A stretch of DNA of 64,000 nt from assembly GCA_014529385.2 (NCBI GenBank), contig CM043949.1, positions 146,859,850-146,923,849 on the forward strand, given 5' to 3'. Source of the DNA: Adiantum capillus-veneris (lineage: Eukaryota > Streptophyta > Polypodiopsida > Polypodiales > Pteridaceae). Positions 22,451-35,210 of this stretch are shown one piece after another. The position numbers and the translations under genes are program-made. The notes under the pieces are model-generated. The model did no database searches. It was given only the letters and a program-made list of their open reading frames with translations, and was not told where the DNA came from. Each line of letters opens with the position of its first letter. Position 1 is the first letter of the stretch.

Positions 22451-23356
22451 ATATAGATGCTAAGGAAATGGGTAACACAATCCCCATTGTACATTCACCA
22501 GCTTTCAACAAGTCAATAAAGAGCTCTATTTCCGTGTACATGATTTTTGTTAAAGATTCTCAAAATGAACCTAATGCTTTAGCAAAAGAAAATAAAAGCA
22601 ACCAAAAGGAATTAGAGTTATCCAATTTTCTCAAGGGGTTTCAAGATGTTTTTATTGACGACATCCCTTCTGAGCTACCTCCTAAACGAGGTTATGATGA
22701 CCATGCAAATGAACTTTTTCCAGGAAGTTCACCGCCTAACAAACCTCCTTATAGAGTTTCTCAAGCTCAACAAGAGGAGATTATGCGGCAAGTGCATGAG
22801 TTAGTTGAGAAGGGCATGGATAGGCCTAGCTCATCTCCATTTTGCTCACCTGCGCTATTAGTGCAAAAGAAAGACGGCACATATCGTATGTGTGTCGACT
22901 ATAGAGCACTAAAAAGGATCACTATCAAGAATAGGTTTCCCGTTCCACAGGTAGAAGACCTATTTGATAAGCTACAAGGATTGACCTACTTCAGTAGGAT
23001 TGACCTCAAAAGTGGCTATCATCAAACAAGGATAGTTGATCAAGACATTGTAAAGACCGCATTTCACACCACATTTGGTCTTTATGAATACATTGTCATG
23101 CCTTTTGGCTTGACCAATGCACCAGCCACATTCAACCGCTTGATAGAGAAGCTGTTTAGGCCTCATTGAACCTTCACTAGAGTGTTCTTTGATGATATTA
23201 TCATCTACTCTAATTCATTAGACGAAAACAAGCAACACCTCCAGGTAATATTTCAAGTTAAGAGAGAATAAACTTTATGTTAATCGAAAGAAAAGTGAAT
23301 TTCTCTTACAAGAGATTCAATATTTAGGTCACATTATCTCTCAAGATGGCATCCAA
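22375..23356 (+). pseudogene. Element A reverse transcriptase
   Basis: RT motifs in order: SSSPFCSPALLVQKKDGTYR, MCVDYRALKRITIKNRFPVP, YFSRIDLKSGYHQTRI and YIVMPFGLTNAPATFNRLI. A TGA at 23167 comes just before the catalytic FFDDIIIYSNS. A frame change near 23260 separates the thumb. This is a typical chromovirus RT. Element B has lost this whole region. Confidence 0.88.
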
Positions 23357-23960
23357 ATGGATCCATCAAAGTTAGAGGTAATAAAAGGATGGCCGAAACC
23401 AAAGAATCTTCATGAACTAAGAAGCTTTATAGGTATGTGTGCATACTATAGACGGTTCATTGAAAAGTTCTCACAAATTGCGGGACCATTACATGACCTA
23501 ACAAAGAAAAGCGTTAGGTATACATGGTCTGCTAAGGAGAACAATGCTTTCGAAAAACTTAAAGAAAAGCTTATCTCTCAACCTGTGCTTACACTACCGG
23601 ATCTCTCAAAACCATTTGAGGTCCAATGTGATGCTTGTGGTGATTGCCTTGGAGCTATTTTGCTCCAAGAAGGGCACGCCATAGGCTATGAAAGTCGAAG
23701 GCTCGACCCTGTTGAGCAAGCTCTAGGCATAGGAACTCCTTGTAGTTCTACATGCCTTAGACTCATGGAAGCACTATTTATTGTGGACTCCTTTCATTCT
23801 GCGAACGGATCACCAAAGTTTTAAGTACTTCATGACGCAGACCAAGATCTCCGACAAACAAATGAGGTGGGAAAATTTCCTTTAGAAATTTCATTTTCAT
23901 ATTGCTCACGTTGCTGGCAAGCATAATCAGGTAGCTGATGCACTCTCAAGATGGTCGAGA
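23357..23960 (+). pseudogene. Element A RT thumb and RNase H
   Basis: The thumb LRSFIGMCAYYRRFIEKFSQ is followed by RNase H with FEVQCDACGDCLGAILLQEG, so the first catalytic Asp is present. After 23824 the frame is lost; the end of RNase H (VADALSRWSR) is readable near 23930-23960, directly before the integrase. Confidence 0.85.
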
Positions 23961-25197
23961 GTGAATGCGGTTTCCATAGCAACTCACAATGATCTATCTT
24001 CAATGATAGATGAGTATGCTATTGATCCCGATTTTAGAGATGTGATATCAGCCCTTGCATTAGGGAAGAAAGAAGAACCGTTTACTTTACAAGATGGTTA
24101 TCTTCTCTATGGCAATAGACTATGTGTTACTAACTCACTATGTGAGAAAGTAATGTATGAATCTCATGCTCCACCTTATGCGGGGCATAGAGGGATTCAG
24201 TCTACCTTAAAGGGAATTGAAATATATTTCTATTGGCCTTCCATGAAAGTGAACATACAAGAGTATCTTTCTAAATGTGTGGTATGCCAAAAGACAGAAT
24301 TTGATAGAGGGAAGCAACTTGGATTGCTTCAACCCTTGCCAATCCCTAATTCACCATGGGAGAGCATATCCATGGATTTTATCTTTGGATTGCCTATGTC
24401 TATCCATGGGAATACGGGAATATGGATGATAGTAGACATGTTCAGTAAACAAGCTCATTTTATACCTGTCAAAAAGACTATCAAAGCCCATCAAATGGCA
24501 ACCCTCTTCATTTCACAAATTTTCAAGTACCATGGCTTGCCAATGTCCATAGTGTCGGATAGAGATCCTAGAATGACCAGTAATTTTTGGAAGGGTCTCT
24601 TTGAGAATTTAGGGACAAGGCTAAACTTCTCTTCGGCCTATCATCCACAAACAGATGGCCAAAGTGAAATAGCTAACCTAACAATTCTCGATCTACTAAA
24701 AGCCTATGTAACGGAAGTAGATCAAAGATCCCAATGGGAGAAGTACTTACCCTTAGTGGAGTATGCTTATAATAACACTATACATACTTCCACGGGAAAA
24801 GCACCTTTTGAGGTAATTGAGGGAAGATCAAAAAGTCCCTTGCTACTTAAGGTACATGGGAAGATCTTCGCTGCTGCAGATGAGTATAGCCGAGACCTAC
24901 AAGAATCTTTTCAAAAAATTAAGGATGCTATCTCTATCTCACAACAAAGGCACAAGGCTGCTGCTGACAAGCACAGAAGAGCCCAAGCCTTTAAGGAAAA
25001 TGATTGGGTCTTATTAAAATTTCCCATGGCTCGATTAAGGCACACAACGGGCATCCTACGGGACACCAAAAGTACTATGCTAAAGTAGCGAAAAGCCTAC
25101 TATGGTCCCTTCTAGATTCTTAGGCCAATCAATGAGATGGCCTATCAACTCAAGTTGCCCAATCATTGGCTCATACACAATGCTTTCCATGTGAGCA
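23961..25197 (+). pseudogene. Element A integrase, split by copia-2
   Basis: The zinc finger has HAPPYAGHRGIQSTLKGIE and CVVCQKTEFD. The core has ISMDFIFGLPMS (D), SIVSDRDPRMTSNFWKGLF (D) and DGQSEIANLT (E). It is open to a TAG at 25086 after a frame change near 25060. The remaining C-terminal part, ending [13 protein letters not shown], is cut at 25197 by copia-2 and continues at 47124. Confidence 0.9.
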
Positions 25198-25389
25198 TGA
25201 AGGAGTACGAGCGGAAGTGCGACACGAGAGACAGTGCGAGAAGAAGAGCACGACGATATGGTGAACTCGCTCTACTATAATGTATAGAGCATAGTGAGTT
25301 CTTATTAGGTTTTAACAAAAGAATATGTGTACATACCTGGCAGTCCGCCCACTTACCTGGGCAACCATATTGGGCTTTATACCCCAACA
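25198..25389 (-). repeat. copia-2 3' LTR
   Basis: Plus-strand boundaries TGAAGGAG...CCCAACA. It is adjacent to AAGGGGGAGGT (minus strand), the purine tract. Confidence 0.92.
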
Positions 25390-25478
25390 ACCTCCCCCTT
25401 AAAGTCCAATGTGGTAATTTAAGTGTGAGAGAAGCTACTATACAATCTAATATAGAAGAGATGTAGAGAAGTGATGTA

Positions 25479-27110
25479 CTACCCTACACCTAACTTGTTG
25501 CGAATATGCGCAAAGCTCTCTGAGGGAAGTCCTTTGGTAAGTAGATCAACAGGATTTTCTGTGGTGTGAACTTTGACAAGCTGAAGTTGCTTATCCTCGA
25601 GCATTTCCTTCATGAAATGATACTTCACATCCACATGCTTTGTCTTTGAGTGATAAACTGGATTGCGAGCCAATTGTATAGCACTTTGACTATCACAATA
25701 TAACACAGGCATCTCTTCTTTGATTCCCAAATCTGTTACTAGTGGATTAAGCCAAATTGATTCTTTGCATGCCTCTGATGCTGCAACATATTCAGCCTCT
25801 GTAGTAGACTGAGTAACACAATCTTGTAATCTAGAACGCCATGATACTACTCCACCATCCAATGTAAAGACATACCCTGACGTAGACCTTCGGTTGTCTA
25901 AGTCACCTGCATCATCCGAGTCTGTAAAACCCTTTACACTTATCTCCTGACTCCCATAGCATATACGCATACTCTTTGTAGCTTTCAGGTATCTCAATAT
26001 TCCTTTCACTGCCTCCCAATGTTTCTTGCCTGGGTTTGACATGGATCGACTTACTACTCCCACTACAAATGCAATGTCTGGGCGAGTAGCAATCATTGCA
26101 TACATCAAACTACCCACTGCAGACGCATATGGAATCTTATCCATTTCAGCCTATTCTTCCTCAGACATAGGACAATCTTGTTTGCTAAGTTTCACATATG
26201 GTGGCAATGGAACGCTCAATGCCTTTCCCTTCTCCATACTGAAACGTTGCAAAACCTTGTCAAGATACTCTGTTTGAGATAACCAAGTCAACTTCTTTGA
26301 TCTGTCTCTCTCAATGCGCATACCAAGTATATGACTTGCCTCACCCATGTCTTTCATGTCAAAGGATTTTGCCATTTTTTACTTCAAAGCTGAAATTTTT
26401 TCCAAGGGCTTGCCAGCAATCAACATGTCATCCACATACAAAATAAGGATCAGCCAACTGCCATCCTTAGCCTTCTTTGTATATAGACAGTGATTGAACT
26501 CACTACGTTTGTAGCCTTGAGAAAGCATAAACTTGTGGAACTTATGGTACCATGCCCTCGGTGATTGTTTTAAGCCATAAAGACTCTTTAACAACTGGCA
26601 TACCAAATCTTCCTTGCCTTTCTCAACAAACCCTTCTGGCTGCTGCATGTAAATTTCCACGTCTAAATCACCATGCAAGAACGTTGTCTTGACATCCATT
26701 TGGTGCAACACCAAATCTAATATGGCAACCAATGCAAGAAAGAATCTCAATGTAGTCATCTTGACCACCGGAGAGAAGACTTCATCAAAGTCAATGCCTT
26801 GTTCTTGCTTAAAGCCCTTGGCAACAAGCCTTGCTTCGTACTTTGGCTGACTATCATGAACGGTGATCTTATGCCTGTAAACCCATTTACAAGGTAGAGC
26901 CTTTTTGCCCTGTGGTAATTTAACTAGCTTCCATGTCTGGTTTTTATGCAGAGCTGTCATCTCTGACTGCATGGCCAATTGCCAATTCCCGGATTCCTTC
27001 ATTTGCACTGCTTCCTTGTAACATGAAGGCTCATTGCAATCAATCAACATGACATAGTTCATAGATGGAACAAACCTATCAGGAGGTCACATGATACGTC
27101 CAGATGTACG
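25479..27110 (-). pseudogene. copia-2 reverse transcriptase and RNase H
   Basis: The RT opens with MQSEMTALHKNQTWKLVKLP and KALPCKWVYRHKI; the catalytic LILYVDDMLIAGK is near 26430. A TAA at 26376 and a TAG at 26145 interrupt one continuous frame. RNase H has GFTDSDDAGDLDNRRSTSGY (the usual ADWAGD Trp is Asp), QSTTEAEYVAASEACKE and YCDSQSAIQLARNPVYHSKT, and ends at KLGVG with a stop at 25479. Confidence 0.92.
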
Positions 27111-27119
27111 CAAAATAGG

Positions 27120-28315
27120 TGGCTACTGAGGCTCAGCCACAACCTGTGGTTTCACTCTATCCTGTCCTTGCTCCTCTTGAGCCCTGACATTTTGTCTTGC
27201 ACATGAAGGTCCATCTTCTTGGAAGACAACTCTTCTAATCTCCTCAACCCTCTCTGGTTTAGCATGATATTTGGCTTCATTAAAGTGAACATCATTGCTG
27301 CGGATAACCTTTCTGGATTCGGGATCCTAAAGTCTGTACCCCATCTCACCAGAATTACCATAGCCTAGAAAGATGCACTTTCTACTCTTTGGCTCAAGTT
27401 TGTTCCTAAATTCCTTTGGAACATGAGTATATGCCTCACAGCCAAAGACTCTGAGATGCTTGTATGAGGGCTTTTTGCCTAACCATACCATCTCTGCCAT
27501 TGAATCCTTCTGCAAAACCTTGCTAGGAGATCTATTTATAAGATGAACAGCTGTTGATACAACTTCAGCCCAAAACCCATTTGTCAGTTGTGCATTAGAC
27601 AACATACTTCTGACCTTCTCTTGTATGGTCCTATTCATCCTCTCAACAACACCATTTTGAGGAGGATTGTAAGGAGCAGTAAGTTCACATTTTATACATT
27701 TTGACTCACAAAAGTCCTGAAAGGCCTTTGAAACATACTCTCCACCATTGTCAGTGCGTAAGCATTTAAGCTTTTTGCCACTCTGATTCTCCACAAGTGT
27801 CACAAACGTTTTGAAAGCACTAAACGCTTCATCCTTGTGCTTGAGAAAGTAACCCATACTTTCCTCGAGTAATAATCTATAAATGTCGTAAAGTAAGAAG
27901 CTCCCCCTAGAGATAGGTTAGGCATAGGTCCACACAAATCACTATGAACAAGTGCCAACTGTGTATCTCTTGTACTGCTTCTATGCTTATGTGGCTGCTG
28001 TGTTTGCTTACCATACAGACAATGTTCACAGAATTCAAAATCATTAAATGACAAGCCAGGCAAATAACCAGAACGAGACAAGATTTCCATTCACTTCTTG
28101 GACATATGTCCTAACCGGCTATGCCACAAAGAAACGTTCGACTGCTCGGTTACATTGATTATATTTTTAGAGACATTTGATACATAAATCATGTAAAGTC
28201 CTCCAGACTCTACTCCATGTGCTACTGTCATAGAACCCTTGGATATCTTCCACATGTTCTATGCAAAAGTGGTGATGTAGCCAGCATCATCAAGTAAACC
28301 TGTGCTGATCAAGCT
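27120..28315 (-). pseudogene. copia-2 integrase
   Basis: Resumes after element B with LISTGLLDDAGYITTF, then WHSRLGHMSKK and CEHCLYGKQTQQPHKHRSST (zinc finger). The core has LVHSDLCGPMPN (first D present), LRTDNGGEYVSKAF (D) and QNGVVERMNRTIQ (E). A frame change near 27850 and stops near 28090 and 28250 break the frame. The C-terminal part includes RKCIFLGYGNSGEMGYRL. Confidence 0.88.
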
Positions 28316-29882
28316 TGTCATAATAATCAATATCTAATTCTCCTAAATGATTTTCTCATATTAAACTGATCATTTAATGTGGGGAAGTGCCAGGGGAGAA
28401 AAGGCTAGAATATTGGTTAAGCTAGCAGACCGGCCACAGTAGGGATCCAAAGGGGGGGGCATCTGCAAAAGAGCCATGTGCAACAATGGGCTAAAAAGAC
28501 CCTAAGTTTCAGCCCATTAAGACTTCCAAAATGCTAAGGTTCCAAAATTCAAAGGTTGTGTCCAAAGGGTTAAAGCTTAGGGGGACTTGGATGCTTTGTG
28601 TGCTCTCCAAAGTCAACACATATCCCTACATGGGAGGGGGCGAGTCCTTCTTCTAGGGGATGAGAGAGAAAGCCACACCCACACACACAGGCTCCCTTTA
28701 CACAAAGGGAATGAGGGACATATGTTAGATCCCTAGCCCAGATGCCCACAAGGTGTGCCCAGTTTCTATTGGATGACCCTTGAAGTGGACCAATGAGAAT
28801 TAAGCTAGAGTAAATCTAGTTTAATTAATTTAAAAACATTTAATAAAAGAAACCAATGAGAATTAAGTCTCCTAGAAGACTATTGGGCAGTCTCACAAGG
28901 GGTCCAATGAGCATTCAGGAGCCCAATGGCTTGCCTGATTCCTATTGGCCAGGAGGCAAAGGGGTCCAATGAGAGTTTAGTTTAATTATTTAATTACCTA
29001 AAGCTCTCACAAAAGGGGAAAGGGGGACACATGTCAGAAGGCTATCACTTATGCTGCTTAATAGTCATTGGCTTGACATGGGGAGATCCAATGAGGGCTC
29101 AGCAAGAGCAAATAGCAAGAGGGCTCGCCCAAGAGAGAGAGGGGGCTGATTTTTGCAAGGCATTATCACACACACACTCACACACGGTCTATGTGTGAAG
29201 CAAAGAAGACTATCTCTTCCCAAGCTTTAATGGAGAGCTCATCACCTACTCCAAGCTTGTGAGATAGAAGCCTACATCAGCACACTCTTGGCATGTGGAT
29301 GCAAATCCAACCAAGAGCCAAGCTTCAATGCATGCTCATCTCCTCTACCAAGCTAATTACTAAGCTAAAGCTATGCTAATATGAGTGATTATGTGAGGAG
29401 ATGTACATCTTTCTCGTAAGATACTCCTTCTTCCTCTCAATCTACTCTCATATCCTGCTAGCTCTCACCATCTTCGAAGGTGTGTGAGGTCTTGGGTCTC
29501 AGAACGTGGATAATTAAAGTTGTGTTTACTAAGTGTTTTGCTTAGTGCATGAAGCTTTCATCTTCATTGCACTAGCTAGTCTTGAAGGAACACAAAGAAT
29601 TGTATTGTACAATGTCTCTCTTGATGGGAGAAACCATAATACAAAGCCTTTTGGAGGGGGGACCGGCTCCATGCAAATCCGGTCCTCAACTGTTGTCAAT
29701 AGCTTAATTTCTCTCTCTTTTGAAAGTATTGTCGATGCTATCTAACTAGGTGTTATGCTTTTTGTTGCTCTCTCCACCGAAGCACTCTTGTAATTCTCAT
29801 TAGGAATCTATTCTAATGAAATGCCCACTATGTTCATGTTAATTTCCGCTACACATAAGTTTTTAGACCATTAAATGTTACA
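28316..29882 (+). repeat. Element B 5' LTR
   Basis: TGTCATAATAATC...TTACA, followed by the primer site. It lacks one copy of a 24-base AGGGATCCAAAG-containing duplication present in the 3' LTR near 43205-43240. Five CCAATGAG octamers lie between 28790 and 29095. Confidence 0.95.
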
Positions 29883-29883
29883 T

Positions 29884-29895
29884 TGGTATCAGAGC
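29884..29895 (+). other. Element B primer binding site
   Basis: TGGTATCAGAGC, initiator tRNA-Met type, one base after the LTR end. Confidence 0.92.
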
Positions 29896-30298
29896 ACAAG
29901 GTTTCTCTTTTCTTGCTCAAGAAGGGAGGTCCTCAAGCTAGCTACAATGGTTGGTATTATTAATTGCCTGTGAGTAAGTAGAATAGGGATTTTTCAGCCT
30001 TGCAGTGCGCCTGCCTTTGTGCAGTTAACGGGGCATCACCGTCGAGAGCTATGGTCTTAATAGTGGAGTCCTACGGGGCTTGCCTACGGCTTAACCACTA
30101 TTGAGCTATTAGAAGCTTGACAGGAGCCGGTGTTGTTTTGGTGTTGAAAGACCCTCTCTTCTATTACTTGCAATTAATGGTATTCGAGTTGCGGGTACAG
30201 TAGCTTGAGTGCTTTTTCTAAAGGGGTAAAGAGGAGTAGCAACTAGGGCTTGAAGTGCCAAAGTATACCTAAAACGTTTACACCTAAAAGTTGTTAGA

Positions 30299-31930
30299 AT
30301 GGCTGACAATAGTAAAGAGAGTGAAATTAATGTTGATAACTTTGATTTTGCTCATGATCAAGCCACTAATGATGCTTCAATGCTTGTTAACTATCTTGTT
30401 TCTAGGCTTCAACAAGCCATGGGCAATCCATCTCTCCAAAGCGAAGTGCAACGGCAACTCCGTGCTCACGGGATTCTCCAAGCTCATCACCATGACGAGA
30501 GAACACCTAGGAAGCCTCCTTGTGAGACTACCAAAAGAGATCTCTCTCCGATTCGGGAAGAAGAAGAGAATCCATGCGAAGGGCTCAAGAATTTAGTTCT
30601 TGATGATGCATCTCCTTCCCAAAGGAGAACTCAAGAGCCTCCATCGAAGGAACGAGAAAGAAGCGAGTCTCCCGCCACCTCGGCGGAGATGGCTCCACGA
30701 AGACGGCGGGCTAAACGCTCTCCATCACCACCAAAGCGGAGAAGAACATCATACTCTTCTTTACGCCATAATTCAAAGAGGGATGATAAAAAGCAAGAGA
30801 AGAAAAAGGTGAGAAAGAGGACATCCTCTTCTCCATCTTCTTCATCCTCTTCCTCTTATGAAAGCTATGGTGAAGACGACAAAGATCAAGACAAGAAAAA
30901 GGCGAGAAAGAGGTCACCCTCTTCTCCACCTTCTTCAAATTATTCACCTTCTGAAGAAAGTGATGGTGCAACCTTTGAACCATAAAAAAGAAGAGGCCAT
31001 TAGAAGTCCTATGCCGCATGGAAGAGGTCGTCCAAGCTGAAGAAATTCAAAGAGGGAGGAAAGAGCATCTCTTTCCTTACCTATGATGGAACCTTTGGTG
31101 CTACGGACAAAGTCTTGGCCTTTATCCAGCAATTCGATGCGGCGTTTGGAGATGAGGGCTTCACGGAGTCCTCCAAGCTACGTCATGTAGCTATGCACTT
31201 TCAAAAGTCCGCCAGACAATGGTGGTCTAGCCTACAAGCCAACGGTGAAGCTCCACGAACATGGAAAGCTTTAAGAGCTTCCATTATGAAGAAATTTTTG
31301 GCCACCGATGCAAAAGACAAAGTAATCACCGAATGGCGAAGCTTAAAGCTCTCTCCCAATGAATCCATCCACAAATATGTAGACAAGTTTTGGGACCTAC
31401 AACTCAAAGCCACTGTCTTCAAAAAGTTGGATTTTGGAGAGCAAAAGCAACAATTTTGTGCGGGCTTAACCGAAGAAATGGCGGAGTATGTCAACTCCCA
31501 AAGGCCACGTACCATATCGGCGGTAATACACCATACTATGGTGGCCTCTCAAATCAATTTCCAAACGGGGGCTAAAAGAAATAATAAGCCCCTGGAAAAC
31601 AAGGGTTCCAATGAGCCTAAGGGGAAGGACAATGTTCAAAAGTCTCCTAAGGGCAACTCCAACAAAGCTAAAGAGAAGGGAGTTTACAAAGGTAAGAATA
31701 AACTCTCTCCTGAAGAGCTTGAGCGTTATCGTAAGGATAACCGGTGTTTCAAGTGTGGCAAACAAGGGCATGCGTACCGCGCTTGTCCCCAAAAGAACAA
31801 CCGCCAAGATCCTCCTAGAGCTTCCTTGGTTGAAATCCAAGAGGAGGAGACTCACCAAAGTCACCACAAAGGATCTCCTCTATGCCATGCTTGGGGAAAG
31901 GTTAGAACACGATTCTTTTATTCTCTTTGA
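30299..31930 (+). pseudogene. Element B gag with SR-rich region
   Basis: The ATG at 30299 opens MADNSKESEINVDNFDFAHD. Residues about 110-225 are strongly Arg/Ser/Lys-rich (RRRRAKRSPSPPKRRRTSY, KKVRKRTSSSPSSSSSSSYE). Stops at 30983 (TAA) and 31001 (TAG) precede the capsid domain: FAFIQQFDAAFGDEGF-like, AMHFQKSARQWWSSLQAN, EWRSLKLSPNESIHKYVDKF and LTEEMAEYVNSQRPRTI. The nucleocapsid knuckle is CFKCGKQGHAYRACPQ (intact CCHC). A frameshift near 31905 leads into the protease. This is the family's only gag in the window. Confidence 0.87.
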
Positions 31931-32548
31931 CCCTGGTTCTACTCACAATTTTATATCTATGGAGTTAGCCACCAAGCTAGGCATACAATCCTACGAGATG
32001 GGAGATGTCCTACCCGTAGACAGTGCCTTTAAGGGGCAAGAAGCTTTAGTCACTCCCTTAATTGGGAAATTGAGGCTTCATGTCCAAGGTTATGTGGACA
32101 AAGAGGACTTCTTTATCTCTCCTCTCAAGCATGAGGATGTAATCCTAGGGGCACCATGGTTTGACCGCCTGGCTGCCAATGTTAAATTTCCTGAAAGGAG
32201 AATCTCCTTTAAGTTCAGGGAAAAAGACATGTATATAGATGCTAAGGAAATGGGTAACACTATGCCCATTGTACATACACCATCTTTCAACAAGTCAATA
32301 AAGAGCTCTATTTCTGTGTACATGATTTTTGTTAAAGACTCTCAAAATGAACCTAATGCTTTAGCAAAAGAAAATAAAAGCAACCAAAAGGAATTAGAGT
32401 TATCCAATTTTCTCAAGGGGTTTCAAGATGTTTTTATTGACGACGTCCCTTGTGAGCTACCTCCTAAACGAGGTAATGATGACCATGCAATCGAACTGCT
32501 TCCACGAAGTTCACCGCCTAACAAACCTCCTTATAGAGTTTCTCAAGC
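31890..32548 (+). pseudogene. Element B protease
   Basis: Active-site loop SFILFDPGSTHNFISMELAT (D-P-G), then VILGAPWFDRLAANVKFPER. The frame continues through a linker (ELSNFLKGFQDVFIDDVPCE) that normally leads into RT, and reaches NKPPYRVSQA before the deletion junction at about 32548. It continues open by chance to 32615. Confidence 0.86.
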
Positions 32549-33500
32549 TTACAAGATGGTTATCTTCTCTATGGCAATAGACTATGTGTTACTAACTCAC
32601 TACGTGAGAAAGTAATGTATGAATCTCACGCTCCACCTTATGCGGGGCATAGAGGGATTCAGTCTACCTTAAAGGGAATTGAAACATATTTCTATTGGCC
32701 TACCATGAAAGTGAACATACAAGAGTATGTTTCTAAAGGTGTGGTATGCCAAAAGACAAAATTTGATAGAGGGAAGCAACTTGGAGTGCTTCAACCCTTG
32801 CCAATCCCTAATTCACCATGGGAGAGCATATCCATGGATTTTATCTTTGGATTGCCTAAGTCTATCCATGGGAATACGAGAATATGGACGATAGTAGACA
32901 GGTTCAGTAAACAAGCTCATTTTATACCTGTCAAAAAGACTATCAAAGCCCATCAAATGGCAACCCTCTTCATTTCACAAATTTTCAAGTACCATGGCTT
33001 GCCAATGTCCATAGTGTCGGATAGAGATCCTAGAATGACTAGTAATTTCTGGAAGGGTCTCTTTGAGAATTTAGGGACAAGGCTAAACTTCTCTTCGGCC
33101 TATCATCCACAAATGGATGGCCAAAGTGAAATAGCTAACCTAACCAGTCTCGATCTACTAAAAGCCTATGTAACAGAAGTAGATCAAAGATCCCAATGGG
33201 AGAAGTACTTACCCTTAGTGGAGTATGCTTACAATAACACTGTACATACTTCCACGGGAAAAGCACCTTTCGAGGTAATTGAGGGAAGATCAAAAAGTCC
33301 CTTGCTACTTAAGGTACATGGGAAGATCTTCGCTGCAGATGAGTATAGCCGAGACCTACAAGAATCTTTCCAAAAGATTAAGGATGCTATATCTATCTCA
33401 TAGCAAAGGCAAAAGGCTGCTTCTGACAAGCACAGAAGAGCCCAAGCCTTTAAAGAAAACGATTGGGTCTTGTTAAAGTTTCCCAAGGCTGGATTAAGGC
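32549..33500 (+). pseudogene. Element B integrase
   Basis: After the deletion junction, the sequence matches A from 24088: zinc-finger HAPPYAGHRG and VVCQKTKFDRG, core SMDFIFGLPKS (D), IVSDRDPRMTSNFW (D) and DGQSEIANLT (E). In the zinc finger, the first Cys seen in A (KCVVC) is Gly here (KGVVC). A TAG at 33401 interrupts the C-terminal part; the same frame resumes. Confidence 0.88.
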
Positions 33501-33913
33501 ACACGACGGGCAAGAATCCTCCGGGCCACCAAAAGTACTATGCTAAACTAGCAAAAAGGTACTATGGTCCCTTTCAGATTCTTAGGCCAATCAATGAGAT
33601 GGCCTATCAACTCAAGTTGCCCAATCATTGGCTCATACACAATGCTTTCCATGTGAGCCTATTAAAGCCTTACAAAGGAGAGCCACCTCAAGAACCAACT
33701 ATTGAAGACCCGCCAGAGATCGAGGACCAAGAGGAGGTGCTGCAGCCCGAGTCCATTCTCCGACATGAAGACAAGGTACTAAGAGGCTGTAAGACTATCC
33801 AACGATATGTTATTAAGTTTAAGAATTATCCTTTTGAAGATGCTAGATGGATGCAAGGCATACAATTAAAGGATAACCTAAACCTTGTCAATGCTTACAA
33901 TGCTTCCCAATGA
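33470..33913 (+). pseudogene. Element B integrase C-terminus and chromodomain
   Basis: Contains [20 protein letters not shown] and [20 protein letters not shown] (GPY/F-type region). A chromodomain follows: [40 protein letters not shown] (about 33755-33880). It ends at TGA 33911. The domain marks the family as a chromovirus. Its first segment has the usual hydrophobic residue pattern, but the aromatic cage is only partly recognisable to me. Confidence 0.82.
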
Positions 33914-34036
33914 GTAAGCAAATGTACAAAATGTTAAAAATGAACAAAGTTTTTGTGTTATAAGACTTTCTTTTTCTTTATTGTGCACAGAAATGAAGTA
34001 GTATGCATGCTTAGATCAAGTTTGTGGAGACGACGT
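33914..34036 (+). other. Element B 3' untranslated region, left of element C
   Basis: Noncoding. Matches A at 47391-47500. Ends in the ACGT target site of element C; the region resumes at 42844-43079, where it leads to a purine tract and the 3' LTR. Confidence 0.8.
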
Positions 34037-35184
34037 TGTCAGGAGTTTTTTGGAGCAAGGGATTGCGCATATGTACATATACATGCATGGTGCATCAAAT
34101 AAAGAATTGCCCATTTTTCAGAGCCAGGTGGTTACGTGGGGCCCACATGTGTACAGGTAGGACAGGGTGTACATAGTGCATCGATTTTCAATATTACCAA
34201 TACCAGTGTGTTTTTTCTATAATAAGGAGGAGTTGGTAGCGCGTAAAACTTCTCGAGGAAGCTATCCGCGGGCCGACAACATGAGGTAAGCAGGTGCGTC
34301 AGATGGCATCTAGTGGCGTTAGGAGGGCGAACGGGATCAATATTTGCACGCGGATGAGGACGGACACAACGTGGGTGTTTTCTTGTGAGAGTTATGCAAA
34401 AAGTTCATCATTAGGACCACTTTTTGGGGCCACTTCACGTGGTTGCGAGACGCATTATTGAAAAGAAATGAGTGCCAGGTGTGCGGATGATGCAAAAAGG
34501 TGACAACTATGCACTGCGAGGTCAGTTGTTGGCCTGTTCGGGGTCCGTTTGAGGTCATCTAAAAGGCCAAGGGTGCCCAACTAATAAAGCTAAGTGTGGG
34601 AACTGAAAAAACATAGAGAAGACCAGAAAAAACGTGGAGAAGAGAGGAGGAACAGCCGCAAGTGTTTTTTTGTTGTTTTTGGAGCATTTTTTGGCCCTAA
34701 ATTGCTCATCCGAGGTCGGATTTGAGCACTGTGACATTGTAGGGTGGGGTTTTTGGGCGTTCCGGACGCAATGGCGCTGTCCATTTTGCCAAATTGCTCA
34801 TAGATTTTCTGCTGTTTTTCTGTGTAATCTTCTCCGGTGAGTAAAACCTCCGCTTAACTTTGTGGTTGTATCTGGTGTATTTCTTCAATACTGTGTAAAC
34901 TATTTGCCCCATTGGTGTTGGGCTGAGCTTCATTGAGTCTAAACAACAGAAATTTGCCTCCTTTGAGCTGAATTGAGAGTGTGTGTGTGAGTGTGTATGT
35001 GTGAGTGTTGAGTGGGCAAGTGGGAAATCTCTCTCTTCTCACTCCGTCTGTGTGTTTCCTGTCTCGGCCAAGCTGGTTGTGTAAGCCGAGTGGTGCCTCA
35101 TAGTGTGTGTGTGTGTGTGTATCTTTCCAAGAGTGTGTGTTGGGTTGTTATAGAGGCGCTGTGTGTGTTTTCATCCCGTTCGCA
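34037..35184 (+). repeat. Element C 5' LTR
   Basis: TGTCAGG...CGCA. Contains a short (GT)n at about 35103-35121. Confidence 0.93.
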
Positions 35185-35190
35185 TTCTTT

Positions 35191-35210
35191 TGGTGCCCCC
35201 ATTGAGGATC
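35191..35210 (+). other. Element C primer binding site (primer not identified)
   Basis: TGGTGCCCCCATTGAGGATC lies 6 bases after the LTR. The TGG start fits a CCA-ending tRNA; I cannot name the tRNA. A tandem GGTTACAG repeat follows at about 35263-35285. No gene is seen in the leader to 36234. Confidence 0.6.
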
